Positions 10,504 to 21,478 of a stretch of 64,000 nucleotides of DNA are shown one piece after another. Where the stretch lies: contig CM031600.1 of assembly GCA_018398815.1 (NCBI GenBank), positions 57,117,475-57,181,474 of the forward strand, written 5' to 3'. The notes under the pieces were generated by a model. It was not told the DNA's origin. It did not search any database and saw only the letters and a list, made by a program, of their open reading frames with translations. Position 1 is the first letter of the stretch. Every line of letters begins with the position of its first letter. This DNA comes from Conus ventricosus (lineage: Eukaryota; Mollusca; Gastropoda; Neogastropoda; Conidae). The translations under genes were made by a program, and so were the position numbers.

Positions 10504-10886
10504 CTCGTGTGTGTGTGTCATCAATATCGGCGTATTAGTTAACAGTATCTCACGTTACCACAGAGTACCGGTGTGTGTTTCTTTGTTTTTGTTTTTTGCT
10601 TGATAATACTCTTCCGGATCTTGTTGAAATAATGTGAAAAAAAGAAATTATAAGTGCGTTTGAAATGTCTTTGTAACTATGTATATGATAATCTTACAAT
10701 TAATCCTCGCAGACACATAATCGAGCGTGTACAGGCGCGTGTATCTGCATTTTGAAATCGACTGTACCCGAAACGCAGGACTAGGGTTGGAGATGTGGAG
10801 CGCTGGTATTCAGCCAAGCGACATATTCTCACTCGTAAACAAAATTGTTGTAGTCGTCTTAGTGTTGGTGTTAATTGTGTTATTGT

Positions 10887-10926
<40 letters not shown>

Positions 10927-11252
10927 GTTGCTGTTGATATTATTGTAATTGCCTTTTTCTTTGTCATGCTTTCTAAAGTTTGTCCAGTTTCGAGTTGCCT
11001 ATTTTTTTGTGTATTCAAATGCCAATGAAAACGTCAGCTATACCGCAGCGCAGAGTCGATGGTACTTGTTACTTCACTGAATGGGTCAGCATGGGGCACA
11101 GTATCTGTGAAAATCTGCCTTTTTTCATTTTCATGTTTTTGTTGTTGTTTTTTAATATACGCAAATGTTTTTTCTATGTGCAGTCGAATGTGTACTTTGC
11201 TTAAAGTGTACTGTAGACATATTGACATGAAAAGAACATTCTAGTTTTACAC
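10382..11252 (+). other. LINE 5' leader without a detectable ORF1
   Basis: This stretch is bounded on the left by the target-site duplication and on the right by the endonuclease ATG. It contains a T run of about 27 bases (10477-10503), (GT)17 at 10888-10921 and only short frames. Either this LINE lacks ORF1 or ORF1 has been lost. It may hold the internal promoter. Confidence 0.6.
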
Positions 11253-13334
11253 ATGGAGAAGGTTTGTGTTGCATCGTTAAATTGCCAAGGTCTGGGTAAC
11301 ATGAAGAAAAGGAGAGATGTTTTTCACTATCTTAGACAAAAGAGATTTTCCATATGCTTTCTTCAAGACACACATTTTGACCCTAAATTAGATGCCTACT
11401 ATGCAGCAGAATGGGGCTATACCTGTTTCTTTGCATCCAATAATACGCAATCTAGAGGAGTAGCAATATTGTTTAATAACAGTTTTGACTTCAAGGTGAA
11501 AACAGTCCACAAGGGCCAAGACGGTAATTTCATAATGGTTTTAATTTCAACTATGGATAAAGATCTACTGCTTGTCAGTCTGTATGGTCCAAACAGAGAC
11601 ACTCCGGAATTTTATGAAAGATTGGAAGATTACATCAGCAAACTAGGTCATATGAATATAATTATAGGTGGTGACTGGAATTTAGTAATGGACCCAAATT
11701 TAGATTATGATAATTATAAACATGTAAACAATCAAAATGCTAAAGAAAGAGTAGAAGAACTTATGTTAAATTTAGAACTAACAGACATATGGAGAGACCT
11801 AAACGCAGAAAGCAGAAGATTTACTTGGCGAAGAACAAATCCACTCCAACAAAGTCGACTTGACTTTTTTGTTGTCTCGGAAACAATAGTACAATATGTT
11901 GAAGATGCTGACATTCAGACTGGCTACCGATCGGACCACTCAATGATTGTCTTGAAATTATGTTTTGGAGAAAAAGTTAAAAGAAACAGTTTTTGGAAAT
12001 TTAACAATTCTCTTCTAAAGGACTTAACATATCTAAAAGAAATAGATGAGGAAATAAGAAATACTATCGAAGAATATGCAGTCTTGCCGTATGAAAGAAA
12101 AGAAATTCATAATATTCCTAGAAATCAGATACAATTTACAATAGGAGATCAGCTCTTTCTAGATGTTTTGCTTATGAAAGTGAGATCGAAAACAATAGCA
12201 TTTTCCATAGCAAAGAAACAGAAAGAAGCTAAACAGGAGAAACAACTAGAAGAAAGCATCAAAGAGATAGAGAAAAAATTTTCCAGAACCGAAGAAGATC
12301 AACACAATTTGGAAAAATACAAAGCAGATCTAGTGGAAATTAGAAGTAAAAAAATCGATGGAGTTTTATTGCGTTCGAGAGCAAGATGGATTGCTGAAGG
12401 TGAAAAAGTATCCAAGCTCTTCTGTAATTTAGAAAAAAGGCACTATGTAAGCAAATGCATGAGAAAAATGATAACACAAAGTGGGAGAGAAGTAAATAGT
12501 CAAAATGAAATAATGAATGAAGCGAAATCTTTTTATGAAAATCTCTATAGAAAGAGAAATGTTGAAAACTGCGAAATTACTGACATGGCGAAAGATTTTC
12601 CAACTTTATCATACGAAGAATCAAAGAACATAGAGGGAGAAATCACCTTAGAAGAAGCGTCATACTCTCTGAAAAATATGAAAAATAATAAAAGCCCAGG
12701 CACCGACGGTTTTACATCAGAATTTTTCAAAGTTTTTTGGAAATCAGTAGGAATTTTTGTTGTTCGCTCATTAAATGAAGGATTTAGACTGGGAGAATTA
12801 TCATCCCCTCAGAGAGAGGGAATAATCATTTGTCTTCCAAAGGGTGATAAGCCTAAGGAATACATTCAAAACTGGAGACCAATTACATTATTAAACGTTG
12901 TATACAAGATAGGGTCATCGTGCATAGCTAATAGACTTAAAAATGTACTTCCCAAGATCATAAATGAAGATCAAACAGGATTCATGAGTGGTAGATATAT
13001 TGGCGATAACATAAGACTTATTTACGACCTTATTCACTATCTTAACGTTACAAATCGTCCTGGATTATTGCTATGTATTGACTTTGAGAAAGCGTTTGAC
13101 ACGTTAGATTGGAACTTTATGATGAAAACCTTAAAAGCTTTTAGATTCGGTCCAGCTATATGCCAGTGGATATCATTGTTTTATACAAATATTAAATCCA
13201 CAATAATTGTAAATGGTCATTGTTCATCCTGGTTTAAAGTTGAGAGAGGGTGTAGACAAGGCGACCCTGTTTCACCATATCTGTTCTTAATCTGCGTAGA
13301 AATACTTGCTACTATGATAAGAGAAATATATTGA
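11253..13334 (+). CDS. LINE ORF, part 1: AP endonuclease and reverse transcriptase
   Basis: 693 codons from an ATG at 11253. The N-terminal third is an exonuclease/endonuclease/phosphatase fold that nicks target DNA: SLNCQGLG near residue 8, FLQDTH near 37, GGDWNLVMDP near 140, and SRLDFF and RSDHS for the catalytic Asp-His end. The RT palm follows with NWRPITLLN at about 540, DFEKAFDT at about 610 (first catalytic Asp) and GCRQGDPVSPYLF at 666. The frame breaks at a TGA at 13332-13334. The remaining RT, starting before FADD, continues in another frame from 13331. The join needs one base in the AAA at 13324-13326, consistent with a homopolymer indel in the genome or in the assembly. Confidence 0.92.
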   Translation: MEKVCVASLNCQGLGNMKKRRDVFHYLRQKRFSICFLQDTHFDPKLDAYYAAEWGYTCFFASNNTQSRGVAILFNNSFDFKVKTVHKGQDGNFIMVLISTMDKDLLLVSLYGPNRDTPEFYERLEDYISKLGHMNIIIGGDWNLVMDPNLDYDNYKHVNNQNAKERVEELMLNLELTDIWRDLNAESRRFTWRRTNPLQQSRLDFFVVSETIVQYVEDADIQTGYRSDHSMIVLKLCFGEKVKRNSFWKFNNSLLKDLTYLKEIDEEIRNTIEEYAVLPYERKEIHNIPRNQIQFTIGDQLFLDVLLMKVRSKTIAFSIAKKQKEAKQEKQLEESIKEIEKKFSRTEEDQHNLEKYKADLVEIRSKKIDGVLLRSRARWIAEGEKVSKLFCNLEKRHYVSKCMRKMITQSGREVNSQNEIMNEAKSFYENLYRKRNVENCEITDMAKDFPTLSYEESKNIEGEITLEEASYSLKNMKNNKSPGTDGFTSEFFKVFWKSVGIFVVRSLNEGFRLGELSSPQREGIIICLPKGDKPKEYIQNWRPITLLNVVYKIGSSCIANRLKNVLPKIINEDQTGFMSGRYIGDNIRLIYDLIHYLNVTNRPGLLLCIDFEKAFDTLDWNFMMKTLKAFRFGPAICQWISLFYTNIKSTIIVNGHCSSWFKVERGCRQGDPVSPYLFLICVEILATMIREIY

Positions 13335-15034
13335 TTAAAGGTATAAAAATAAATAATAATGAGCATAAAATAGCTCAGTTTGCAGATGATACTCAGATGA
13401 TGACCAAGGGTGATGCAACGTCTTTTGAGGCAATCATTGAAACGATCAGAGTGTTTAGTTGTAAGTCTGGTTTATACATGAATGATAGCAAAACGCAAGC
13501 GGTATGGTTAGGTAGTAAGAAAAGGTCGACAGTAAAACATCTACCACATTTGAAGATCAATTGGAATCCACCAAAATTTAAAATTTTAGGCGTTTGGTTT
13601 TCGGTAGACCTAGATGACTGTGAGGAAATTAATTATAATGAAAAATTTTCAGAAATAAAAAGGTTATTCAACATCTGGATTAAAAGGTCTATAACTCCAC
13701 TAGGCAGAATCGCTGTATTGAAAAGTTTAATCCTTTCAAAAATAACACAACTATGGTTACTCTTGCCAAATCCGCCAGATGACTTCATAAACGGTTTGCA
13801 AAGTATGTGCTTCAAATTCATCTGGAAAAGGAAACAGGACAGAATCAGTAGAAGAACGGTAACGAAGAGTGTAAAAAAAGGAGGATTGGGCCTACTTGAT
13901 ATCAAAAAGTTTATAAGTGGCCTAAAACTGATTTGGATACGCAAACTGATACAGAAAACACAAAAGTGGAAAGGTATTATATCTGCGTTATTCCCTGTTG
14001 TAGATAACATTGGCATATATGGGGCATCTTTCCCAATGACTGTCAATGTAAATCGCTTTTGGAAACATACATTTGAAGCGTATAAAGAATTTTCACGAAA
14101 GATGTGTTTCGAAAGAGCTGATGAAATTATTGCAGAACCTCTGTTTTACAATGATAAGATTAAGATAGGAAACCTAGCCATCTCTTATAAACACTGGATC
14201 GACAGAGGCGTGTATCGAGTACATCATCTGCTGCGTGAAAATGGTACCTTTCTTACCTTCGAAGAATTCAGACTAAAATATAATGTGAAGACAAACTTTC
14301 TGACATATACGGGATGTATAAATGTGGTGAAGAAATATATCAAGACACATGGTATTATTGTTCAGTCCAGTAACGCCAAAGAGAACATAAAAGCACTTGA
14401 TATAATCCTGTCCATACCAAAAGGAACAAAAAAATATTATGATATTCTCAATGATGAAGAATGGGTACCTAAATGCTGTAAAAAATGGAATAACGCTATA
14501 ACAATAAAGATAAACTGGAACACTGTTTTTCACAAAACACATAAAATACAAGAAGTAAAACTTAAATGGTTCCAAATAAGGATAATCCACAGAATCATTG
14601 CAACAAATGTATCCCTTAAAAGAATGGGGGTTACAAATGTTGAAAAATGCAGTTTTTGCGAAACTGAAGATGAGACCATTCCTCATTTATTCTGGCAGTG
14701 TGACATCGTACAAACATTTTGGAAAGGCCTAGAAACCAGCTTTAATCAAAAATGCAAATGTGAACAAGAGAAAAAAGTGGATAAGTCAACTGTTTTGCTT
14801 GGGTTTTCACAAAATCATGAGGCAGATGAGATTTTTTACTTCATTATCCTGTTCGCCAAGTTCTTTATATACTGTTGCAAAATGAAGAAAAGTCGGCCAT
14901 CTCTTAATCCGTATCTAGTGCAACTCCATTATCGATACAAAATAGAGAAACACTTAGCTTATGTCAACATGGATTATGCCAATTTTCTTTCTAGGTGGAA
15001 ATACTATGAACCTCTTATCAATGAAAACAGTTGA
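13331..15034 (+). CDS. LINE ORF, part 2: RT active site, thumb and CCHC knuckle
   Basis: This is a continuation of the same polyprotein in a shifted frame, and its first codon is not a true start. FADDT at residues 17-21 is the RT box with the two catalytic Asp residues. FKILGVWFS and IWIKRSITPLGRIAVLKSL are the usual L1-type thumb segments. Near 14648 CSFCETEDETIPHLFWQC forms the C-x2-C...H...C knuckle near the C-terminus, needed for retrotransposition in L1-group elements. It ends with TGA at 15032-15034, before the 3' UTR. Together with part 1 the polypeptide would be about 1,260 residues, normal for L1/Tx1 ORF2. Confidence 0.9.
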   Translation: MIKGIKINNNEHKIAQFADDTQMMTKGDATSFEAIIETIRVFSCKSGLYMNDSKTQAVWLGSKKRSTVKHLPHLKINWNPPKFKILGVWFSVDLDDCEEINYNEKFSEIKRLFNIWIKRSITPLGRIAVLKSLILSKITQLWLLLPNPPDDFINGLQSMCFKFIWKRKQDRISRRTVTKSVKKGGLGLLDIKKFISGLKLIWIRKLIQKTQKWKGIISALFPVVDNIGIYGASFPMTVNVNRFWKHTFEAYKEFSRKMCFERADEIIAEPLFYNDKIKIGNLAISYKHWIDRGVYRVHHLLRENGTFLTFEEFRLKYNVKTNFLTYTGCINVVKKYIKTHGIIVQSSNAKENIKALDIILSIPKGTKKYYDILNDEEWVPKCCKKWNNAITIKINWNTVFHKTHKIQEVKLKWFQIRIIHRIIATNVSLKRMGVTNVEKCSFCETEDETIPHLFWQCDIVQTFWKGLETSFNQKCKCEQEKKVDKSTVLLGFSQNHEADEIFYFIILFAKFFIYCCKMKKSRPSLNPYLVQLHYRYKIEKHLAYVNMDYANFLSRWKYYEPLINENS

Positions 15035-15371
15035 ATTCGGTGGAGAATGTTACATGTACTATGAACATCTTTGTATTATTCTATACTTTTTCAGTTTGGA
15101 ATTGCACTCTAAAAATGAAAGGACATGTATGTATATCTTTTAGTTGTTGTTTTTCTTTAATGATGGGTGACATGAAAACTTCATCTTCTAACCTATAGCC
15201 TATGCTGTGCATATTGGACGTAAAGGAAAGCCACATTTCTGTCGAAGTTGCGGTTGTCTTTGGCGTTAGGTATAACATAGTAACAAATGTTTTCTTTTTG
15301 TTTGGTTTGTCTGTTTTTGTTTGTTGGTGTTTTTTTTTTTTAAATTTTTATATCACATGTGCATCTTCTCT

Positions 15372-15403
<32 letters not shown>

Positions 15404-15621
15404 GTGGTGTTTGTGTGTGGGTGTGTGTGCGTATGTGCATAATGCTTATTTTTTGTTTGACTTGAAACTGTTGGGTGTGCTTATTTTTTTTTTTTCGTCT
15501 TTCTTTTCAAAGGTATACGATTCAATGGCAATTGATTATGTAAGTGTTCATATGATCATGTATAGACTTAATGGTGGAGCCATTCCTCTTTCATTTCAGT
15601 ATGTTGTCCATGTCTTGTGTA

Positions 15622-15660
<39 letters not shown>
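15035..15660 (+). other. LINE 3' UTR and poly(A) tail
   Basis: AT-rich 3' UTR with a (CT)n stretch at 15372-15404, a T run near 15486-15495, AATAAA at 15621-15626 and an A tail merging into the right target-site duplication. Confidence 0.85.
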
Positions 15661-15665
<5 letters not shown>

Positions 15666-16614
15666 TATCCATGCAAAGGCACTTTTTTCATTTGGATTTT
15701 GGATTTTTTTGGAAAGCAGAAGAGGGGATGGAGTAGGGGGAGAGATATCAAAGTCTGTGAAAATGATTATGTGAATGTTCTTGCTTCAACTAAACTTTTC
15801 ATTGAGAATGTCGATTTTACTACAATTTGATTAAGAAGTACATGTAAGTGACCCCTATATGCATGTACTGAATATGAATTCAAATTATGCACAATACATT
15901 ATTGAAAATCCCAGTTCCTTGATGATGCATTTGCTCTGATGTTCAATATTGGGCATGTTTTCTTCATATCATTGGTGGCACCAGGTCAGAATGTATTACA
16001 GTGTGCACCTGAATGTTTGAATGTTGCTCCAGTTGTCCTTAGAAAAAAAAATTGTTTTTTTTTTTGTGTGTGAATTTCAATGCCTTGATTCTGGACAACA
16101 AGTACATGTCTGTCATGCATGTGTAAAAAGAAAATTGAATCATATTCCTTCAAGTATACATTTTGTTTGGTGTCCATCTGCAAGAATGTGGTCTGTTTGT
16201 ATACAGTGTATGTACACACATGTTCACCGTTTAATACCAGAGGTGTGTGTATATATTTTTATTATGTGTTTATCTTATGAATCTAAAAACTCGTTCATCT
16301 TTTTCAAGAAATGTTATTGTCTGTGGTGAAATGCCATTACATGGCAGGGTTTCACATCATGTACTGCAAATGAGACCTTATGAAACACTGAAATCAGAAA
16401 GCATGAATGAGAGTCAACATGTTTTATTAAAAAAAAAAAAAAAAAGAGGAAATGCGTGATCACATAGTAAATTCAGTACAAGGACTCTCAACATATTAAC
16501 TCAGTTCTAGTTCAAAGGTAGGCTAGCTGAGATGTAACAAGAGAAACACAAGTTGCTAATGTTTTGGCTTTGACCAACAAGAGTGATATGTATGAGTAAA
16601 GCATGCTACCCCTT

Positions 16615-16670
16615 TGACGTCACTTTTTTGTGTGTCAGAAGGACTCTCATTCAGCTAGCGGCCAATCAGC
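16615..16670. promoter_or_regulatory. CRE palindrome plus CCAAT box pair (weak)
   Basis: TGACGTCA at 16615-16622 is a perfect cAMP-response element, and GGCCAATCAGC near 16660-16670 is a good CCAAT box. They are 40-50 bases apart in a kinase intron. No TATA box or downstream exon is seen, so a promoter or enhancer role is only possible. Confidence 0.25.
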
Positions 16671-16999
16671 AAGGGCCTTACATTCACAGGTGTTTTTTTC
16701 CCCCTGATTACCAAAATGTTGGTAAACACTAGTTAAGCATACATTTTTTTGGGAGACAAAAGAGAAATCTTCAGTGCTGTTTCCCCTTCTTTGTCAGCAC
16801 TATACTCCCCTCACCCCACCCCAGTGCCCCTCCACACCCTAAAAATGTGATGGTGCAATAATAAGAACCCTTCCTTTCTGAGGACCGAAACCCTTTCATG
16901 TCTTGTGCATTGTTCTGTCGTTTATTCTTGACTGTAGAATGCACTTGTCGGCTGAATGTTCTTGTACCTATCTTGCACTTCGCGGATTCTATGTTGCAG

Positions 17000-17023
17000 G
17001 GTAACCCCAGCATTCGACAACAG
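17000..17023 (+). CDS. Probable kinase micro-exon (24 bp)
   Basis: Between tatgttgcag and GTACAG lie 24 bases reading GNPSIRQQ in phase 0 to phase 0. The exon before exits in phase 0 (LRTQ) and the one after can enter in phase 0 (TILELSEKQ), so inclusion keeps the frame. The result, NPSIRQQTILELSEK, looks like the first helix of a UBA/KA-like segment after the kinase domain. The polypyrimidine tract is modest, and the evidence is phase, splice sites and sequence style only. Confidence 0.5.
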
Positions 17024-17419
17024 GTACAGTACACACAGCCATACTTGATGAGTAAAAGGAAGGCAGCCTACAATATCTGCTTCATGCCCTCCTCCCTGCC
17101 CCCCCCCCCCCCCCCCTTCCAAATCCCGCTCCTCACACTCCTATGTAGATCAATGAATTTTTTTTTTTTTTTTTTTTTTGGGGGGGGGGGGGGGCTGCTT
17201 TAGAATTAGAATTTGGGTTTGGATCACTGATTTGGATATGTAGGCCATTGTACAGAATATGTACAGTGGTACTTGCATGGCTACTGATTGTAGACTAGTA
17301 AAGCTTTAGTTATAGAAACAAAGTGCTAAGTGCTTGTTTTTCTCCCACTACTAACTTGTAAAGCAAAAAAAAAAACACCCAGAAAAGGCAAGAAATGAAG
17401 AAACTGATATGTAGGTAAA

Positions 17420-17690
17420 TGGCTCTGGCTTGGCTTCTTTCTTGATCTCCAATACTAGGTAGGCACTCAAGGTCTGACCAGCGCATTGGGCTAATGCATA
17501 GGTCAGACATCTGCTAAGTCGTAGCCACGAGACCCTCTTCTTTAATTCTCCCATCTTAGTTGTTAATTCATTTATCCATCAGCATAAAATCATGTGTAGT
17601 GTGGTCTCAAAACTTAGCGGATGTGGTGTAGCATATATGGACTAGTCAGCACGCAGTGACGCCTCCTTGATGAACCTGAAACTGAAACTT
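17420..17690. repeat. Possible dispersed repeat (SINE-like) copy
   Basis: The part at about 17628-17690 (TAGCATATATGGACTAGTC, then CAGTGACGCC) matches 62578-62640 (TAGCATGTACAGGCTAGTC, then CACTGACGCC). A dispersed family is implied. The preceding bases, with GGGCTAATGCATAGGTCAGA, have the look of a degraded tRNA-type head on the minus strand. Confidence 0.35.
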
Positions 17691-20600
17691 CCAATATTCT
17701 GATAAAAGACCTTATGATGAAATGTAAACAACAGGATTTCTGTGATATCTTCTATATTTACCATGTCCCAAAGCTTTAAACACATCAAAAAGATAGTTTG
17801 GTTAGTGATCTTTAGTGATTCAGACTGGAAAATTTTGTACTCAGCAATGTTGGCCAACTCAAACACAGGATTTCCAATCATGTTCCATGCGTATGTCAGT
17901 GCATCTCATTGATGCATTATCTAGTATCATTCCAAATACAGAATACAGCATTGCACTCAGCATATACTTTTGATCTTTTTTTTCTTTATCATTTGGAGTT
18001 TTAGTCCATTACAATAGATCAGATAAACATGGTTGTCAGATGCATACATTAATTGTAGATGGCCGACAGCAACACTGTGAACTGCAGTGTCAAAGTATGT
18101 TACCTGCACAAAGAAATCAGTGTCCCCTGCATTTTGAAGCATTTTATTTATGGAGGCGGTGGATCCTGTAGTTGGACAATGATGGTACCCTTCAAGAATA
18201 AAATGTTGATAGCCCATAGAGATTTAAGTATTCATCTTATCACATTGATACGGTTGAAAAGAGCTTGTCTTCTCTGAGGCTTTAGCCGTGTGTGGTGTGT
18301 GTGTGTGTTTGCTATCAGTATTCTGCGTTCAAAGGTATACAAGCTTTCTGTTTGCAGGAAATGAATGCACTGGGTTTTTCTGTTGATCAATGTGCTCTGG
18401 TTTTCTGTGCTTATTTCTGTCATCTGCCAACCTAGCTGACCATCAAACAGGGCTGATTGTTGCATAAATGTTCTGTTTAGTCTTTCCAGTACATGTCACT
18501 AAGTTGTTGTTTTTTCTGATTTTTTAAAAAACTAAGATAACCTTTGTAATATAGTTGTTGTTTTTTCTTTCTCCTCCAGTTTCTGTACATTCTCCACCTC
18601 ATTCATTTTCTGTTTATCTTGCATAAACTCTCTATATTTTTATGAGAGCTTCTAGAAGTTTCAGACGTGGAGCACTTCATTTTCTGTCTGATTTTCTTTT
18701 CCTATTTCTAATGCCACCTCTTTCTGGCAGGTTGCCATATTTGGTTGTGATTGGGTGATGGGAACACGGCAGTGTTGTAAGTGCAATCGATTTGAGGTGT
18801 TCCGTGGGTAGACACATCATGAGTGTTGCTCTGAATGTCTGAACAGCTCTCCTGAGAGTCAAAAATGGGGTCAAGTCTTGCTCAGTAAATGGTGCTGTCC
18901 ACTTGAGAGAATTAATGGACTCGTGTCTTGTGTGATTTGATATGTTGAATATTCGTTCTCCACCACACACCACTTTCCACATTTTCGTGTTTAGTTACTT
19001 ATATGATTGTTGATTTATTGCGATCATTTAACATAACCATGTAATAAAATAATCCATGCAGAGTTACATTTGTAAACAAAAGATCTTTTCTGTATTACTC
19101 TTCATTCACACTGAGTCAATTGTAAGTACATTTATGGATATGTAATTATGAATAGAGATGTTATTTATAGATTGGCAGATGATAGATGTACCTATGATGA
19201 TCCCATGACGTATTAATTTAGTATTCTGGAAGCTTAAAAGGCTCTAGTACAGAAGTGATGCTGGATATGTATGGATACATTGACTGAAACTGTATTGTGT
19301 TTTTCTCTGTTCTTGTGTCCTGATGTATGGTTTGTGACCTCTTACCACAGTCTTCCCAAGGCTCACTATGTAGCACTGATGAAGATGAGGTAACATGACA
19401 CTGAAAACTGCACCTGTCCCACGGTTCCAGACTTTCCCTTGTGTCCAACTCTTTCTGGCATTCAGTTTGTTTCTTCTTGTTTGTTTGTTTGTTTGTTTTA
19501 AAACCGCTCCCTGTCTAAATGTTCCACAGTTCATTCTTGGGCCAGCTTGCAAAATCGTCCACCTGTTTCGGAGGTTACTTTGGTTGGTTTGACCTGCTCG
19601 TCCTTGGGAATGCTTGCTACGGATGATGATCCCTCTGGAGAAATTGATGTCACTGCAGATTTTGGTGCCTGTTTCAGTTCTCTCTTGAATGCCTGCTGCT
19701 CTCTCAGCGACCGTGTCTTGCATCATTTTCTGCCATGTTCCGACCAAAGCCTCGTTTTGTCCATTGTTTGACTGGAGATGAGAGATGCAAAATTTGTGTC
19801 TGTCCTTGCGTCATTATCAGTCTCTGTCCCCTCTAGGTTTGCTTTGGTTGGTTTTGGTTCAGAGCTTGCCTGACTGCTTTGCACTTTAAACAAATACTGG
19901 TATGATTTGTTGGGGTATGCCCATTTAACTGTCTGTCCATGTGGGCATCAGTTTTCCTTGTTTACTCCAAGCCTGTTTGTTCATGAGCGAGTTGTTGGTT
20001 CTGTTTTGTAAGATTTGTGTATTTTGGTCTTTGTTAATTGATTTGTCTTTTGTGCAACTTGCAGTGTGATGAATTCTGCCATTGGCTGTTCAGTTCTGAC
20101 CTGTGCTGTTGTGAATTTAGTTACATCCAACAAAATGGAGAATTATTACAGTCTGTGTGGACCTTTCCTAAGGAAATGGTTGTTGCATCTGTAGCGATGA
20201 ACATCTGCCATTAATCTTGTGATAGCATGCTGTAAATGAGATCTGTTGTACCATGAATTATGGAAAGAGAGCGTAGTTTTCTTTAATTAGACCCTAGACG
20301 TTACAATGAGTTAGTCAGGAATAGGAAAAGAGAAGGCTGATTATTGTTGACTTATCTGGAAAAGAACCATTCACTTGAAATCATCTTTTAACCATTTTTT
20401 ACATGGAACACAGAATTACTCACTGTCTGCAGCTGTGACAGTGATGTATGAGTGTCTGACAGCTCTAGGAGTATGTTCAGATGTTAAAAATGAGGACACT
20501 GAGATTCTGGAAGTAAAGTTAATATATTTGCCAATGATGATGGACTGTATTGACCTAACTAGAGCATTGGACTGTATGCATTGTTGCTTTTCTAGCTTCC

Positions 20601-21003
20601 TTTTCCAATATCAAGGACAGACCAATTAAGGGGGTATTGGTGAAAGAAGGTCAAAGAGGCTGGAGGGGCAGAGGTGGTGTTGGGATTGGGGGAGGGCAAG
20701 GTTTGGGAAATTGATGTTGGTATAAATGATGTGCTTTTCAGATGGTAATATCAATGCTCTGATATGTTCGTCAGATAGAGCTATGATTTAATGACTGTCA
20801 CATCTACAGAAGAACTCACATACTGCTAATGTGGATTTGTGCTGGACTTCTTAGCAAAAGAACACTTACACAGCTCTCTCTTTTTTTCCCCCAGCTTAAT
20901 TGCTCAACTGCCCACATGCATTCAGACTGCCCACATGCATTCAGAAAATCCCTGTAAATATATAGATAAGTAATTTCAAAAGTTTTCTACAACATGCAGA
21001 TGC

Positions 21004-21008
<5 letters not shown>

Positions 21009-21077
<69 letters not shown>
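21009..21077. repeat. (AC)n microsatellite
   Basis: About 34 AC dinucleotides, followed by (TCAC)n and (TC)n to about 21125. Confidence 0.95.
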
Positions 21078-21079
<2 letters not shown>

Positions 21080-21350
21080 TCACTCACTCACTCACTCACA
21101 CACACTCTCTCTCTCTCTCACTCACTAACACGCTGCAATGCAGCCTGAGAATGTTCATTTCAGTGCAAAATTTCGCATCCTTGCATTATTTATGAATAAT
21201 ATTGTCTGCATGCACCAAGTTGTTACTTCAACGAGTTCTATAAATGTTGTGGTTCTGTTCCTTACTGTGGCATGGCCGCTTCCATATCTTTGTCCCACTT
21301 TGTATGTGTGTGCCTGAATGATGGTGCTAAGGGAGAGCATTGTGTTGCAG

Positions 21351-21478
21351 ACAATCCTGGAGTTGTCGGAGAAGCAGGAATGAAGAAGACCATGTTGAGC
21401 AGAAAGTAGGAGAAACCAAGTCAGACGAAATATCAGCCAGTTACAACATGCTGTTAGACACCAAGCGCAAAGAACAAG
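21351..21478 (+). CDS. Kinase exon: UBA/KA-like segment, one frameshift
   Basis: This 128-bp exon has acceptor gtgttgcag and donor GTACTG. The right part reads HVEQKVGETKSDEISASYNM then LLDTKRKEQ. The pattern D-E-[IV]-x-A-x-Y-x-x-L is the UBA-like helix seen after the catalytic domain in AMPK-related kinases (MARK, HUNK, SIK groups). It exits in phase 1, matching the next exon. The left part is protein-like only in the other frame (TILELSEKQ, entry phase 0, as the upstream exons require). The two frames meet at about 21377-21380 (CAGGAAT), where one base too many, or two too few, is present. An assembly error or a real lesion would look alike. The opposite strand has a 136-codon shadow frame that I discard. 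Confidence 0.8.

Larger units (their letters stand above)
10382..15660 (+). mobile_element. Near full-length L1/Tx1-like LINE with 16-bp TSD
   Basis: The same 16 bases, AAAGATATCCATGCAA, lie at 10366-10381 and 15661-15676 and bound a 5.28-kb insertion. This is the mark of target-primed reverse transcription. The element has an 870-bp leader without a long ORF. An endonuclease plus reverse transcriptase reading frame follows (11253-15034, one frameshift near 13324), then a 590-bp 3' UTR with AATAAA at 15621-15626 and about 40 As. APE-type endonuclease, L1-like RT boxes, a C-terminal CCHC knuckle and poly(A) indicate the L1/Tx1 group (inferred by eye). No ORF1-like coding region is visible. The perfect duplication and almost intact frame indicate a young insertion. 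It sits in a kinase intron in sense orientation, so its poly(A) signal could truncate host transcripts. Confidence 0.92.
8833..16999. other. Large kinase intron containing a full-length LINE
   Basis: An 8.2-kb intron (or part of a 12.5-kb intron if the micro-exon at 17000 is not used). It contains (CA)n at 9849-9916, a 27-bp tandem duplication at 10146-10199 and the LINE insertion 10382-15660 on the same strand. Bases 15677-16999 hold A/T-rich sequence, an A-run at 16429-16445 and a CRE plus CCAAT pair at 16615-16670. Confidence 0.7.
17024..21350. other. Kinase intron
   Basis: 4.3 kb. It contains C18 at 17099-17116, T19 then G15 at 17161-17194, a possible old SINE at about 17420-17690 and (AC)n at 21009-21077. 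Most of 17700-20990 is unique-looking AT-rich sequence in which I see nothing further. Confidence 0.65.
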
